Positions 47,925 through 57,846 are shown, numbered from the stretch's first letter. The stretch: 64,000 nt of DNA from Paenibacillus rhizovicinus (GCF_010365285.1 NZ_CP048286.1:1507001-1571000); one strand, 5' to 3'. Numbers and translations are program-made. The notes: generated from the sequence alone by a model not told the origin.

Positions 47925-48380
47925 CTGAGTGAACAACAACCGCCAAGGAACGATGACCCGCCTTACGGTTTTGCTCCCGTTCCGAATTCCGATGAACCGC
48001 CAAAAACCCAATCCAAATTGGGAATCGCTTCGTTTATTCTCGGCATTATCAGCCTCGTCGTCTTCATCGCTGCCATCATCGTGTCGACCACTTTCATTAT
48101 GGACCACATTACGCTTAACGGCAACTCCAACACGATTCGCACGGATATCGAAGAACAATTAAAAGACGCCAATGACGTCATTCCGCTCATCGTCGCCTTT
48201 CTGATGATGTTGACCTCCTTCGGCTGCGGCGTAGTCGGGCTTATACTCGGTATCGTCGGCGCCTGTTCGAAGGGCAAGCACAAGGCGTTCCCTATTATCG
48301 GCATCGTCCTGAACGCCCTGCTTCCTGTCGGATTCGTCACCTTGTTCCTGCTCGGCATTGCCCTGAGCGGGACGTCCTAG
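47925..48380 (+). CDS. DUF4190-type membrane protein, probable CTG start
   Basis: 151-aa protein. A Pro-rich cytosolic N-terminus (SEQQPPRNDDPPYGFAPVPN) precedes two hydrophobic hairpins: GIASFILGIISLVVFIAAII and IPLIVAFLMMLTSFGCGVVG, then IIGIVLNALLPVGFVTLFLL. This is the DUF4190 layout. AGGAGAGG (47911-47918) is followed after six bases by CTG AGT GAA, and no ATG, GTG or TTG is in frame before 48018. Starting at TTG 48018 would remove the Pro-rich leader and leave no ribosome binding site. CTG start is an inference. Confidence 0.7.
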   Translation: MSEQQPPRNDDPPYGFAPVPNSDEPPKTQSKLGIASFILGIISLVVFIAAIIVSTTFIMDHITLNGNSNTIRTDIEEQLKDANDVIPLIVAFLMMLTSFGCGVVGLILGIVGACSKGKHKAFPIIGIVLNALLPVGFVTLFLLGIALSGTS

Positions 48381-48514
48381 AGCGATCAGCAAAGTAGTAT
48401 ACGATTAAGAACCGTCGCGGGCACGCTGCGGTTCTTTCGCATTTTCGAATGGCGGTCCGGCTTGCCCGATCCACTGTACGGCCATCCCCGTGACTGCAGA
48501 CGGACAATTGCCTC

Positions 48515-48542
48515 ACATATCGGCCGTCGACCTGAATACAAT
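48515..48542 (+). promoter_or_regulatory. Candidate sigma-E promoter for yhbH
   Basis: ACATATC (48515-48521), 13-base spacer, AATACAAT (48535-48542); 5 of 7 and 7 of 8 matches to sigma-E consensus. The same ACATATC -35 is found before spoVR. It lies 90 bases before the yhbH start. Confidence 0.55.
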
Positions 48543-48631
48543 GAATAACAATAAGAAGAAACGTTTGTCGTCGGCATAAAATTCAATCTTGCTGCAAGGT
48601 CAAGCCTAAACGGCTACGGAGGTGTCTACGC

Positions 48632-49792
48632 ATGGCAGAAAATCATGAAGCGCTGTATGTCGTGTCGCGTGAAGACTGGTCGCTGCATCGTAAAGGACAT
48701 CAGGATCAAGCCAGACACCAACAGAAGGTACGCGATGCCATCAAGCAAAATTTGCCTGATTTGGTCTCCGAGGAAAATATTATCATGTCGGATGGCAAAC
48801 AGGTCATTAAAGTGCCGATACGCAGTCTCGACGAGTTCCGGTTCGTCTATAATTTCAACAAAAACAAGCATGTCGGCCAAGGCGACGGCGACAGTCAAGT
48901 CGGCGACGTGCTCGGCGTCGATCCCGCCTCCGCGCAGAAAGGCGGCAAAGGCGAGAATGCCGGCGATCAGCCCGGCGATGATATCGTGGAGGCGGAAATC
49001 AGCCTTGCCGAGCTTGAAACGATGCTGTTCGAGGAGCTGGAGCTGCCCTTCTTGAAACAGAAGGACCGCGATCAGCTGGAAACGAAGGAAATCCGGTTCA
49101 ACGACATTCGCAAGAAAGGCATCATGTCCAACATCGACAAGAAGCGGACCATTCTCGAAAATTTAAAACGGAACGCGACGAGCGGCGCTCCCGGCATTCA
49201 TGGCATCTCCCCGGATGACCTGCGCTATAAGACATGGGAAGAGATCGTGAAACCGCAGTCCAACGCGGTCATTATCGCCATGATGGACACGAGCGGCAGC
49301 ATGGGCAGCTTCGAGAAGTACGTGGCGCGCAGCTTCTTCTTCTGGATGACGCGCTTCCTCCGCCATCAATACGAGCATGTCGAAATCGTGTTTATCGCGC
49401 ATCATACCGAGGCGAAGGAAGTGACGGAAGAGGAGTTCTTCACACGCGGCGAAAGCGGCGGCACGATCTGCTCCTCCGCTTACATTAAAGCGATCGATAT
49501 TATCGACAATCGCTACCCGCCGTCCATGTATAATATTTACCCGTTCCACTTCTCCGACGGCGACAACTTAACGAGCGACAACGAGCGCTGCGTGAAGCTG
49601 ATTGGCGAGCTGCTCAAGCGGGCGAATTTGTTCGGCTATGGCGAAGTAAACCAATACAACCGTTCCAGTACGCTGATGTCGGCCTACAAGCATATCAACC
49701 TGCCTAATTTCATGCATTATGTCATCAAGGAGAAAGGCGAAGTCTATAACGCGCTGAAATCTTTCTTCCGCAAAAGAGAACTGGCCGTGTAA
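48632..49792 (+). CDS. yhbH: Sporulation protein YhbH (YeaH family)
   Basis: 386-aa protein. The N-terminal part has [20 protein letters not shown] and a Gly-rich stretch ([17 protein letters not shown]). The C-terminal half is a von Willebrand A-like domain with MIDAS motif [11 protein letters not shown] and [11 protein letters not shown]. YhbH/YeaH is a partner of the PrkA/YeaG kinase, with SpoVR/YcgB in the same functional group. Here prkA is 12 kb and spoVR 5 kb downstream. AGGTG lies before the ATG. A sigma-E-like promoter suggests mother-cell expression. Confidence 0.95.
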   Translation: MAENHEALYVVSREDWSLHRKGHQDQARHQQKVRDAIKQNLPDLVSEENIIMSDGKQVIKVPIRSLDEFRFVYNFNKNKHVGQGDGDSQVGDVLGVDPASAQKGGKGENAGDQPGDDIVEAEISLAELETMLFEELELPFLKQKDRDQLETKEIRFNDIRKKGIMSNIDKKRTILENLKRNATSGAPGIHGISPDDLRYKTWEEIVKPQSNAVIIAMMDTSGSMGSFEKYVARSFFFWMTRFLRHQYEHVEIVFIAHHTEAKEVTEEEFFTRGESGGTICSSAYIKAIDIIDNRYPPSMYNIYPFHFSDGDNLTSDNERCVKLIGELLKRANLFGYGEVNQYNRSSTLMSAYKHINLPNFMHYVIKEKGEVYNALKSFFRKRELAV

Positions 49793-49826
49793 CGCTGTCT
49801 CGCACCGGCTCTTAAAGCATCGCATA

Positions 49827-49871
49827 AAAGCCTCCGCCGCAGCCGGATTAACCGGCTGCGGCGGAGGCTTT
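49827..49871. terminator. Bidirectional terminator between yhbH and the MFS gene
   Basis: AAAGCCTCCGCCGCAGCCGG (49827-49846) pairs over 20 bases with the reverse complement at 49852-49871, with a five-base loop. Convergent genes. Confidence 0.88.
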
Positions 49872-49883
49872 CGTGAAGTTGGC

Positions 49884-51119
49884 TTACAGCGCCGCCGTCG
49901 TTCCGCGCGATCGCCGCGAGCCCCTGTTGTACGCGAGGAACGACGCCACGCCGAGGAAGCCGCAGCAGCCGGCTGCGATGAGCAGGTACGATAACGGAAT
50001 CGTACCGGACAAGTAGGTGCTGAGCATCGGCCCGATTGTCCCCCGGATACCGAACAGCATGAATTGCAGACCGACGACGACCGCTTCGCGGCCCGGAGCA
50101 AGTCGGAACATGTACGCAAGGAATCCGATATCCCAAATCGCGTCGCCCATCCCTTGAATCCCGCTTCCGATCAACACCGCGCTGTAATTGCCGAGCAGCG
50201 CGTAACAGAGCGGCACGATGCCGAACGCCGCCAAGCCGAACGCGACCGTATGCTTCGCGGACAGTTTGTCGATCACGCGGCCGGTCACATAATAGGAAGA
50301 CAGCAGGCACAGAAAATAAACCGCTCGCGCAATGCCGATCTGGGTGTTGGAAAGCTCCAGTCGGTCTACCTGAATGATATTATATAACGGCACCGCCACC
50401 AGATTACCGAATCCGGTGAAGTTGCACGCAAGGAAGAAGACCGCGATCTCCTTGTTTTGCTTGATAAGCTGTAATTGCTCTCTTAAGTCGAACCGTCTGG
50501 CTCCCTGGAGTCTAGGAGGCGCCGACTTCCTCGCTTTGACCCGCGCGAACACGAGTATGGAGACGATGCCTGTCGCGGAAGCGAATAGCAGCGGTCCGGA
50601 CGGACCTGACGCGTCGACCCACCTGCCGATTCCGAATGCCACGGGAATCATCAATGCCCCCATCAATACCCTTGTATTGCCCATCAGCTTCCCGCGATTC
50701 TCGGGCGGATACATACGAATGACGAGCGCCGCGTAGCCGGGCGATTGAATGCCCATCAGCATCTGAAAGCAAAGCGCGATAAGCACGTAAGCGATCGGCG
50801 CGCCGAAGAACGCAGGCACGATAATTATCGCCCGCGCTATCAGATTCGGGAGGATGACGAACGGCTTCGGATTCGACCGTTCAATGAATGAGGCCCACAG
50901 CGGCGAGAACAGCAGCCCCACCGCCGGCGCCGCCGAGATGATGCCGACCTGCAGGTTGGATGCGCCCTGCTGAATCGCCATGGGGATATAAAACTGGTTA
51001 AAGACGACATTAAAAAAACTGAATAACAGGGAAGCGCTCACATCAATGCGAAAATTGTACCACGCGCGAGGTCCGAGATGAAGTTTAATAGAATCCAGCT
51101 TTGATTTGAATGCGCTCAT
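49884..51119 (-). CDS. Major facilitator superfamily transporter
   Basis: 411-aa MFS protein with about 12 hydrophobic segments. Landmarks: LLFSFFNVVFNQFYIPMAIQ, GIISAAPAVGLLFSPLWASF, a central basic loop (ARVKARKSAPPRLQGARRFD), and GIARAVYFLCLLSSYYVTGRVIDK. Substrate cannot be predicted. The terminal RRSRGTTAAL is a short basic tail. An extended -10 is seen on the minus strand upstream of the start. It is divergent from ltaS. Confidence 0.85.
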   Translation of the reverse strand: MSAFKSKLDSIKLHLGPRAWYNFRIDVSASLLFSFFNVVFNQFYIPMAIQQGASNLQVGIISAAPAVGLLFSPLWASFIERSNPKPFVILPNLIARAIIIVPAFFGAPIAYVLIALCFQMLMGIQSPGYAALVIRMYPPENRGKLMGNTRVLMGALMIPVAFGIGRWVDASGPSGPLLFASATGIVSILVFARVKARKSAPPRLQGARRFDLREQLQLIKQNKEIAVFFLACNFTGFGNLVAVPLYNIIQVDRLELSNTQIGIARAVYFLCLLSSYYVTGRVIDKLSAKHTVAFGLAAFGIVPLCYALLGNYSAVLIGSGIQGMGDAIWDIGFLAYMFRLAPGREAVVVGLQFMLFGIRGTIGPMLSTYLSGTIPLSYLLIAAGCCGFLGVASFLAYNRGSRRSRGTTAAL

Positions 51120-51162
51120 ATCAGTCGGCTTTCCTCTCAGAAAAGATCTCTATTTTATTTTT

Positions 51163-51171
51163 AGTATACCA
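51163..51171 (-). promoter_or_regulatory. Candidate extended -10 promoter for the MFS gene
   Basis: On the minus strand TGGTATACT, a TG-N-TATACT extended -10, lies about 45 bases before the start codon. No clear -35. Confidence 0.4.
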
Positions 51172-51205
51172 TGAGTCCGCGCCATAATTTCGCATGAATA
51201 CCATT

Positions 51206-51235
51206 TTGACAAACCCTTATTAAAGAGAGCATAAT
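51206..51235 (+). promoter_or_regulatory. Sigma-A promoter for ltaS
   Basis: TTGACA (51206-51211), 18-base spacer, CATAAT (51230-51235). It lies 48 bases before the ltaS start. Confidence 0.7.
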
Positions 51236-51282
51236 GTACGTTATGAGATTTGCAGTTCGTGTTTCGAAAGGAAGGGTATTTC

Positions 51283-53139
51283 ATGCCTGCATGGTCGTTC
51301 AAGCGGCTCTTTCACATCCGGCCGTTTATTTTTTTCTCTCTCATCTTGGTTATCAAAAGCATGCTCGCCTACTTCGTCATTTTCGACGGCGGACCTTCCT
51401 GGAAGCTGCTCGTTACCGAGATGCCGTTCTGTTGGCTGCTGTTCTGCTTGATCGAGTGGTTCGCCAAGAAACGCAAGCTCGTCTACTACGTATCGGTGAA
51501 CCTGCTTGTAACTGCTATTTTCTTCGCCGTTATCATGTATTACAAGTATTTCGGCATCATCGTGACGTATCATGCGCTCGAGCAGGTCAATCAGGTTACG
51601 GCCGTGAAGAGCAGCGTATTCTCTCTCCTCGATCCGTATTACTTGTTTATTTTTCTCGATATCATCGTACTGTTCGTGCTCTTAATCCGTCGCAAACGGG
51701 CCGTCAATTGGAAACAATTCAGCCAGCTGCCGCTCAATCGCGCCATCGTTTCCGCGCTGTTCATCGTGTCGCTGGCGCTCTGCCTATTTAATATTCTGCC
51801 GAACCGCGCAAGCATGAACGAGATCGTGAAAGCGGAGGATATGGGCATTCTCAACTATGAGCTCTACACGTTGTTCTCCGATTCGAAGCAGCCGACGATT
51901 CCGATGAGCGAAATTACGCAAGCGGCGATCGACAAGGAGAAAGGCATTCAAGAACCGGCCTCGCCGAAGTACGCGGGGGCGTCCAAGGGCAAGAACCTCA
52001 TTATCGTGCAAATGGAAGCTTTCCAAAACTTCCTGATCGGCCTGAAGGTTGACGGGCAGGAAATTACGCCGAATATGAACAAGCTTGCGAAAGACCATAT
52101 TTACTTCTCCAACTTCTATCAGCAGGTCGGACAAGGCAACACGTCCGATGCGGAGTTCGTCGTGAACACGTCCTTCTATACGCCGCCGACCGGCGCGGCG
52201 TCTGTCGTTTATACCGACTATGACCTGCCAAGTCTTCCGAAGCTGCTGCAGGCAAACGGTTATCAGACGGCGACGTTCCATACGAACTTCGTAGAGTTCT
52301 GGAACCGCAGCGCCTTGTATAAGGCAATCGGCTTCGAGAAATATTACGATCAGAACTGGTTCGGTCAGGATGATACGGTGTTCTTCGGTCCTTCCGACGA
52401 AGTGTTGTACGAGAAAACAGCCGCACAGCTCGCAGAAATGCAGAAATCGGGACCGTTCTACTCCCAGCTGATTACGATGTCTTCTCACCATCCGTTCACC
52501 ATTCCGGAGCGCAAGTATAAAATCAAACTGCCGAAACGATATGAAGGCACCTTCGTCGGCGATTACATTCGCGCGCAGAACTATGCCGACTACGCGCTTG
52601 GCTTGTTCATCGACGATCTGAAGAAACGCGGCATTTGGGATAACAGCGTCTTCGTCATTTATGGCGATCATCTCGGCCTTCCCATCTACTCGCTTAACGG
52701 CGACGAGAAGAAGCTGATGAAAGAAATATACGGTCGCGACTATAAGAATTCGGACATGATCAACATTCCGCTGATCATCTCGGCGCCCGGCGTTACGAAG
52801 CCGATGGAGTTGAAGGAAACGGGCGGACAATCCGACATTATGCCGACCGTGGCCAATCTGCTTGGCATTTCGCTGCAGAATCATATCCATTTCGGACAAG
52901 ATTTGCTCAATCAGTCGTCGAATCTCTTGCCGGAGCGTTATTACCTGCCGTCCGGTTCCCTCATTACGGATCACGAGATGTTCATCCCGGGCACGTCGTT
53001 TAAAGACGGCACAAACGCCCCGCTGCACGGCCAAACGCAGTCCGAGGTGCCGACTACGGAAGATCAATTCAACCGGGCCTTGAAGCTGCTGCAGCTGTCC
53101 GACAGCTATGTGAGCCAGCTTCCTCCGGTCTCTCCATAG
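51283..53139 (+). CDS. ltaS: LTA synthase family protein (glycerolphosphate transferase)
   Basis: 618-aa membrane sulfatase-fold enzyme that polymerises glycerolphosphate from phosphatidylglycerol for lipoteichoic acid. Five membrane helices lie in the first 180 residues. The extracellular domain has the catalytic Thr in GQGNTSDAEF, metal Glu in LIIVQMEAFQNF, and Asp-His in VIYGDHLGLP, so it looks active. The start is the ATG at 51283 behind AAAGGAAGGG; the longer frame lacks a site. Paenibacilli often have more than one paralogue, so the exact role (synthase or primase) is open. Confidence 0.9.
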   Translation: MPAWSFKRLFHIRPFIFFSLILVIKSMLAYFVIFDGGPSWKLLVTEMPFCWLLFCLIEWFAKKRKLVYYVSVNLLVTAIFFAVIMYYKYFGIIVTYHALEQVNQVTAVKSSVFSLLDPYYLFIFLDIIVLFVLLIRRKRAVNWKQFSQLPLNRAIVSALFIVSLALCLFNILPNRASMNEIVKAEDMGILNYELYTLFSDSKQPTIPMSEITQAAIDKEKGIQEPASPKYAGASKGKNLIIVQMEAFQNFLIGLKVDGQEITPNMNKLAKDHIYFSNFYQQVGQGNTSDAEFVVNTSFYTPPTGAASVVYTDYDLPSLPKLLQANGYQTATFHTNFVEFWNRSALYKAIGFEKYYDQNWFGQDDTVFFGPSDEVLYEKTAAQLAEMQKSGPFYSQLITMSSHHPFTIPERKYKIKLPKRYEGTFVGDYIRAQNYADYALGLFIDDLKKRGIWDNSVFVIYGDHLGLPIYSLNGDEKKLMKEIYGRDYKNSDMINIPLIISAPGVTKPMELKETGGQSDIMPTVANLLGISLQNHIHFGQDLLNQSSNLLPERYYLPSGSLITDHEMFIPGTSFKDGTNAPLHGQTQSEVPTTEDQFNRALKLLQLSDSYVSQLPPVSP

Positions 53140-53155
53140 AAGAGATGGGAGAACG

Positions 53156-53189
53156 AACAAAAAGCCCCGCCATGGCGGGGCTTTTTGTT
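53156..53189. terminator. Bidirectional terminator between ltaS and the histidine kinase
   Basis: A perfect palindrome: AACAAAAAGCCCCGCC, then ATG, and the reverse complement ending TTTTTGTT. A-run and T-run flank a GCCCCGCC stem. Confidence 0.92.
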
Positions 53190-53196
53190 ATGTTTC

Positions 53197-54480
53197 TCAT
53201 TCCGTTCCAGTACGCGCTATCGCTGTATCGCTGAGCTTAAACCGGATTTCGCATACGGTGCCCTGTCCTCTTCTGCTAGAGAAAACGATTTGGCCGCCCA
53301 TCACATGGATAAGACTGATGACCACCATCAATCCAAGCCCCGTTCCCTTCTCCTTCGTCGTAAAGAACGGCATGCCGATCCGTTTCAGCTGCATCTTGCT
53401 CATGCCTATTCCGGTATCCGCAATGGTGATGGAAACTTGATCGAGCTCCGTCTTCTTGGTTGCGATCGTGAGCGTCCCTCCATCCGGCATCGCTTCGATG
53501 GCATTCTTCATCAGATTGAGCAGACATTGCTGAAGCTTCTTCGGCTCGCCCAAGAAGCTTGCCGGATCATCATGATGATGATAGATCCGCATTTCAATGC
53601 CGGACATGGCCGCCAATGGGGCGATCCATGGCGTCAGCGAAGCGATCTCCGCCTGCACGTCGAGCTGCCTTGCTTCCTCGACGGCCGGTTTCGTATAGTT
53701 CAAATAATCGGTGATGATGGACGTGGCCTGATCGATGCCTTCGATGGCATGCTTCCGATAGCGCTCCAGCGTCTCCGCGTGCAGGCTTCCTTTGCCCATC
53801 ATTTGCAGGAAGCCGCTCGTCATCGTCAGCGGATTGCGGACCTCATGCGAGATGGCCGCGGCAAGCTGGCCCATCATTTGATATTTCTCTGCGTTGAAGA
53901 GCTCTTCGATCAGCTTCTCGCTATTCTTCACCCGATAGTAGGTAAATATGATTAACGAAGTCGACAGTAATGCCCCGAACAGAATCGCTGTCCCCGTCTC
54001 CAGATCCATCCCCTTCCCGAACCAATCGGAAACGGTCAGATAAATAACCGCGTTGATGACAAGCATCGCGAGTCCGTTGATTAAGAGCAGACCTAACGTA
54101 CTTCTTCGGTAAGAGCGGTAATGGAAGGTAAGCCCCCACGCCAGAAGCACTGTGTTGCCGGACAAATTAGCGGCCCAATCCGTACCGACGATGAAGATAC
54201 CGCAGCACACGAACGCGAGCCACGTGGCAATTCCCGCCAACGCGCCCTCGAACATCGAGGCCAGTATGATGGCAATGGGCATAAGATGAAGCGCATAAAC
54301 GCGCACGTCGATGGCTTCGATGCTTAGGTAACAAACGGAGAAAAGGGCCAATATCCCGACATACAGCAGCTTTCTGCGGAACTCGGAAGCCAACACTTGC
54401 GGCGTGATGATCAGAAACATCAGGCAGGCGCCTAATATGTAGAGCAGTTCGTGGAATTCGTGAATGAATATGTTAGTCAT
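53197..54480 (-). CDS. Orphan sensor histidine kinase with multi-helix membrane domain (KinB-like)
   Basis: 427-aa kinase. Residues 1-185 contain about six membrane helices and no large extracellular loop, as in KinB-type sporulation kinases. Cytoplasmic part: H box AAAISHEVRNPLTMTSGFLQ, N box LLNLMKNAIEAM, G1 ITIADTGIGMS, G2 GTGLGLMVVISLI. No response regulator is next to it, which fits input into a phosphorelay, but this is an inference. It is divergent from spoVR and convergent with ltaS. Confidence 0.88.
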   Translation of the reverse strand: MTNIFIHEFHELLYILGACLMFLIITPQVLASEFRRKLLYVGILALFSVCYLSIEAIDVRVYALHLMPIAIILASMFEGALAGIATWLAFVCCGIFIVGTDWAANLSGNTVLLAWGLTFHYRSYRRSTLGLLLINGLAMLVINAVIYLTVSDWFGKGMDLETGTAILFGALLSTSLIIFTYYRVKNSEKLIEELFNAEKYQMMGQLAAAISHEVRNPLTMTSGFLQMMGKGSLHAETLERYRKHAIEGIDQATSIITDYLNYTKPAVEEARQLDVQAEIASLTPWIAPLAAMSGIEMRIYHHHDDPASFLGEPKKLQQCLLNLMKNAIEAMPDGGTLTIATKKTELDQVSITIADTGIGMSKMQLKRIGMPFFTTKEKGTGLGLMVVISLIHVMGGQIVFSSRRGQGTVCEIRFKLSDTAIARTGTE

Positions 54481-54614
54481 ATCTTGATGCTCGACTCCCC
54501 GATCGGTTATTTAGTCGGCTCATTCGACAAAAATGGTTTTTTTTACCTACTATTACTATAGCATAGTCGCATTCGCGAAGACCAAACAATTTTAGCGCAT
54601 TCCGGGCCCTGTGG

Positions 54615-54643
54615 ACATATCGTTTCTCGCCTGCCCATACATA
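54615..54643 (+). promoter_or_regulatory. Candidate sigma-E promoter for spoVR
   Basis: ACATATC (54615-54621), 14-base spacer, CATACATA (54636-54643). The -35 is identical to that before yhbH. The predicted transcript would begin near 54650, just after the ATG at 54649, supporting the downstream TTG as true start. Confidence 0.55.
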
Positions 54644-54684
54644 TAGCTATGGAAACCAAATCGCATTGCGAGGGGGAAGCGAGT

Positions 54685-56130
54685 TTGCACCAGGACGAGA
54701 TCAAAGCGCTCGAACGAGCCATAGATGAAATAACGGAAATCGCGCAAGGATTCGGTCTTGATTTCTATCCGATGCGGTACGAGATTTGTCCGGCGGATAT
54801 TATTTATACTTTCGGTGCCTACGGTATGCCGACGCGGTTCAGTCATTGGAGCTTCGGCAAGACGTTCAATAAGATGAAAATGCAATACGATTTCGGCCTC
54901 AGCAAGATTTACGAGCTGGTCATCAACTCCAACCCCTGCTATGCCTTCCTCCTCGACGGGAACTCGCTCATTCAGAACAAGCTGATCGTCGCGCACGTGC
55001 TCGCCCACTGCGATTTCTTCAAGAACAACGCTCGTTTCAGCATGACGAATCGCAACATGGTGGAAAGCATGTCCGCCACGGCCGAACGCGTCAGCCAATA
55101 CGAGATGGAATACGGAACCGAAGCGGTCGAGAAATTCATCGATGCCGTGCTCGCCATCCAGGAGCATGTCGATTCGACGATCATCCGGCCCTATAAGCTC
55201 GACAAAACCCACTATATCGAACTGCTCAGTAAAGCGGATCAGAACGCCAAGCCTAAGCCGCAGTCGCACTACGACGACCTATGGGGGCTGGACGACGAGG
55301 AGCGGAAAGCTGCGGAAGACGCCGCTAAAGCGACTTCGGAACCGAAGAAATTCCCGCCGCAGCCGGAGAAGGATCTGATCTGGTTTATCGAGGAATACTC
55401 CCCGAATCTGCAAGATTGGCAGCGGGATATCATGTCGATGCTGCGGGATGAAATGCTGTACTTCTGGCCTCAGATCGAGACCAAGATCATGAACGAAGGC
55501 TGGGCTTCGTACTGGCATCAGCGCATCATCCGCGAGCTGGATCTAACAAGCGAAGAGACCGTCGAATTCGCCCATCTCAATTCATCCGTCGTCCAGCCCT
55601 CCCGCCATTCGCTCAATCCCTATTACCTGGGGCTGAAGATTTTCGAGGACATCGAGAAGCGTTGGGATAACCCGACAAAGGAAGAAATCGAACGTTTCGG
55701 CCGCAAGCCGGGGCTTGGCCGCGAGAAAATGTTCGAGGTGCGCGAGTTCGATTCCGATATCTCCTTCCTGCGCAACTACTTAACGAAGAAGCTCGTCGGC
55801 GACTTGGATCTGTATGTCTTCGAGAAGAAAGGCGCGGAGTGGAAAATCACCGAGAAAGCATGGGAATCGGTTCGCGATCAGCTCGTCGTCTCGCGCGTCA
55901 ACGGCGGTTTCCCGAGCATCGTCGTCATCGACGGCGACTTCAATCGCGTCGGCGAACTGTTCCTGTTCCACAAATACGAAGGCGTCGAGCTGGATCTGAA
56001 GTACGTGGAGAAGACACTCCCTCATGTCGTTCAGCTGTGGGGCAAATCGGTTCACTTGGAAACGATCGTGGAGGATAAACGAATCGTGTTCAGCTGCGAC
56101 GGGAAGAAGACGAGCCGGAAGTTTATTTGA
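54685..56130 (+). CDS. spoVR: Stage V sporulation protein SpoVR
   Basis: 481-aa protein needed for normal spore cortex in Bacillus; SpoVR/YcgB family. Landmarks: [57 protein letters not shown] segment, and [18 protein letters not shown]. The start is set at TTG 54685 behind GAGGGGG (about nine bases). The in-frame ATG at 54649 has no ribosome binding site and lies at the predicted transcription start. Together with yhbH and prkA it forms a conserved functional set. Confidence 0.95.
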   Translation: MHQDEIKALERAIDEITEIAQGFGLDFYPMRYEICPADIIYTFGAYGMPTRFSHWSFGKTFNKMKMQYDFGLSKIYELVINSNPCYAFLLDGNSLIQNKLIVAHVLAHCDFFKNNARFSMTNRNMVESMSATAERVSQYEMEYGTEAVEKFIDAVLAIQEHVDSTIIRPYKLDKTHYIELLSKADQNAKPKPQSHYDDLWGLDDEERKAAEDAAKATSEPKKFPPQPEKDLIWFIEEYSPNLQDWQRDIMSMLRDEMLYFWPQIETKIMNEGWASYWHQRIIRELDLTSEETVEFAHLNSSVVQPSRHSLNPYYLGLKIFEDIEKRWDNPTKEEIERFGRKPGLGREKMFEVREFDSDISFLRNYLTKKLVGDLDLYVFEKKGAEWKITEKAWESVRDQLVVSRVNGGFPSIVVIDGDFNRVGELFLFHKYEGVELDLKYVEKTLPHVVQLWGKSVHLETIVEDKRIVFSCDGKKTSRKFI

Positions 56131-56211
56131 CGGGGATATGTGATCGCGGCGCCAAGCAAAAGAAACAGTCGTCTCCTTCGGGCAGCGGACTGTTTCTTTT
56201 ACGTATCGCCA

Positions 56212-56781
56212 TTATTCCATGCTGAACAGCTTTATCATTGGCACCTGTAATTCTTTCGTCAAGGTGGAATGAATCGTCTCTTGTTCCGTATATAGACTGC
56301 GTACTTGATACGCGCCATTCTGTAGAGCATACACATGAGCCGTACGATTGCCAGGATCCACAATCCAATATTCCTGCACGCCATATTGCTGATATAAGTT
56401 GAACTTTTCGTTAAAGTCCTTTAACGCGGTGGACGGTGACAATACCTCTACAATTATTGTCGGTGCACCATGGCAGCCATTCTTTGAAATTTGATTCTTT
56501 GAGCAAACCACCGATAAATCAGGCTGAATGACATGATCAGGCGATTCATAATTATCACTTTCACTGAAAAACACATCAAAAGGAGCCACGAACACAAAAC
56601 AGCTCCGATTCTGAAAAAATGTACGCAACGCGAAATGAAGCTCACCGACTATGTATTGATGCAAAGCTGTCGGAGCCGGCGACATATTATAAGCTTTGCC
56701 GTTAATTAACTCCCATGTTCCGTCCCATGTCAACCAATCTTCGAAACTGTGAATCTTCTTCTCATCCGGAATTGATATGAT
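56212..56781 (-). CDS. Uma2 family (PD-(D/E)XK) nuclease, no standard start codon
   Basis: 189 codons from 56781. Uma2 motifs are intact: EDWLTWDGTWELINGKAYNM, IQPDLSVVCSK, APTIIVEVLSPST, and KFNLYQQYGVQEYWIVDP. A strong AAGGAGG (56788-56794 on the minus strand) is followed by AAC ATC ATA TCA ATT; family similarity (KKIHSFEDWL) starts before the first TTG at 56733. So the start is probably ATC 56781, ATA 56778 or ATT 56772, or an ATG was lost by mutation. Biological role of Uma2 proteins is unclear. Confidence 0.75.
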   Translation of the reverse strand: MISIPDEKKIHSFEDWLTWDGTWELINGKAYNMSPAPTALHQYIVGELHFALRTFFQNRSCFVFVAPFDVFFSESDNYESPDHVIQPDLSVVCSKNQISKNGCHGAPTIIVEVLSPSTALKDFNEKFNLYQQYGVQEYWIVDPGNRTAHVYALQNGAYQVRSLYTEQETIHSTLTKELQVPMIKLFSME

Positions 56782-56880
56782 GTTCGACCTCCTTCTGATT
56801 TGGCAACTTCACTTCATAACTAATTGTACCATGACCATGTGAATTGTTGTAATTTGCTACTTGCAGACACGACCTTTTTC

Positions 56881-56946
56881 ACAAAAACTGAACGGACGGC
56901 TGCGACAGCACCTAAGGTGCGGTCACAGCCGTCCGTCGTTTGCGGC
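56881..56946 (-). terminator. Terminator of the transglutaminase operon
   Basis: On the minus strand ACGGACGGCTG pairs with CAGCCGTCCGT, with an inner CACCTTAGGTG stem, then TCAGTTTTTGT. It follows the transglutaminase stop by 15 bases. Confidence 0.85.
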
Positions 56947-56961
56947 GTCTCAACGCCGTAT

Positions 56962-57846
56962 TCAATCATCGGCACGCTTCACGTCTACCGTCACTTCCAG
57001 CGCGGCATCGCTTGTCCCCATGTAAACGCCTTTAACAGGGACGATGTCCTTGTAATCCCTGCCGTGGCCGAGTTTGACATACCGCTCGCCGACCAAAGCA
57101 TCGTTCGTCGGGTCGAAGCCGCACCAGCCCAATCCGGGTACGTAAGCTTCAACCCAGGCATGGGAAGCCTGCTGGAAATCCACGCTCCCTCCCTGCAGGT
57201 CGCCGATGAAATGATAGCCGCTCACATAGCGCGTAGGAACCCCTTTCGAACGGCAGGCAGCGATCATGAGATGCGCGAAATCCTGGCAGACCCCGCGGCG
57301 CCTGTGCATCATATCGCCTGCAATCGTATGCACGTTCGTCGCTTCCGGATCATAAACAAATTCACTGCGAATCTTGTTCGATACCGCGAGCAGCCAGCTG
57401 TAGACGCCGATACGCTCCTCGCTGGCCTCGTTCCGGATTGTCGCTTCCGCGAATGCTGCCACTTCGGGCGTGATGCCCGTGTAATCGGTCGGCAGCAAGT
57501 ATTCCGCGAAACGGTTAACCGCCTTCTCGTCCGTCAGCCATTCCCAAGACTCTTTCGGAGGCATCGCGTCCTTGCCCCGGGGCGGTTTAACGGCCTCGCG
57601 CGTGACAACCGTCATCTGCGAGCGGATCGTCAGCTTCCGATGCTGATGATTGACGGAGAACACATGCACGCGATTGCCGAAATAATCGTCGTAACTAAGC
57701 AGCGATGCATTGGGCTCCACCGAAATGGAATGCTGATAGCATGATTGCTGCTCGTTCGTAAACGGCGTCAGCCGTATCTCATTGACACTGTCCGTTACCG
57801 TCTCGCTGTAAGCATATTTCGTGGTATGCGAGATATACAGCTTCAT
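56962..57846 (-). CDS. Transglutaminase-like protein
   Basis: 294-aa protein. An N-terminal beta domain (MKLYISHTTKYAYSETVTDS, DDYFGNRVHVFSV) is followed by the transglutaminase core with Cys in RRRGVCQDFAHLM, His in ASHAWVEAYVPG and Asp in GFDPTNDALV: the full triad is present. It is third of a conserved three-gene set with an alpha-E protein and a circularly permuted ATP-grasp. Its ATG overlaps the alpha-E stop (ATGA). The family is likely to work as a protease or amidase on peptide products of the ligase; substrate unknown. Confidence 0.92.
   Translation of the reverse strand: MKLYISHTTKYAYSETVTDSVNEIRLTPFTNEQQSCYQHSISVEPNASLLSYDDYFGNRVHVFSVNHQHRKLTIRSQMTVVTREAVKPPRGKDAMPPKESWEWLTDEKAVNRFAEYLLPTDYTGITPEVAAFAEATIRNEASEERIGVYSWLLAVSNKIRSEFVYDPEATNVHTIAGDMMHRRRGVCQDFAHLMIAACRSKGVPTRYVSGYHFIGDLQGGSVDFQQASHAWVEAYVPGLGWCGFDPTNDALVGERYVKLGHGRDYKDIVPVKGVYMGTSDAALEVTVDVKRADD

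Noticed and set aside
51784..53160. 458-codon open frame opposite ltaS
   Set aside because: Antisense shadow of ltaS, whose catalytic motifs are in the plus frame.
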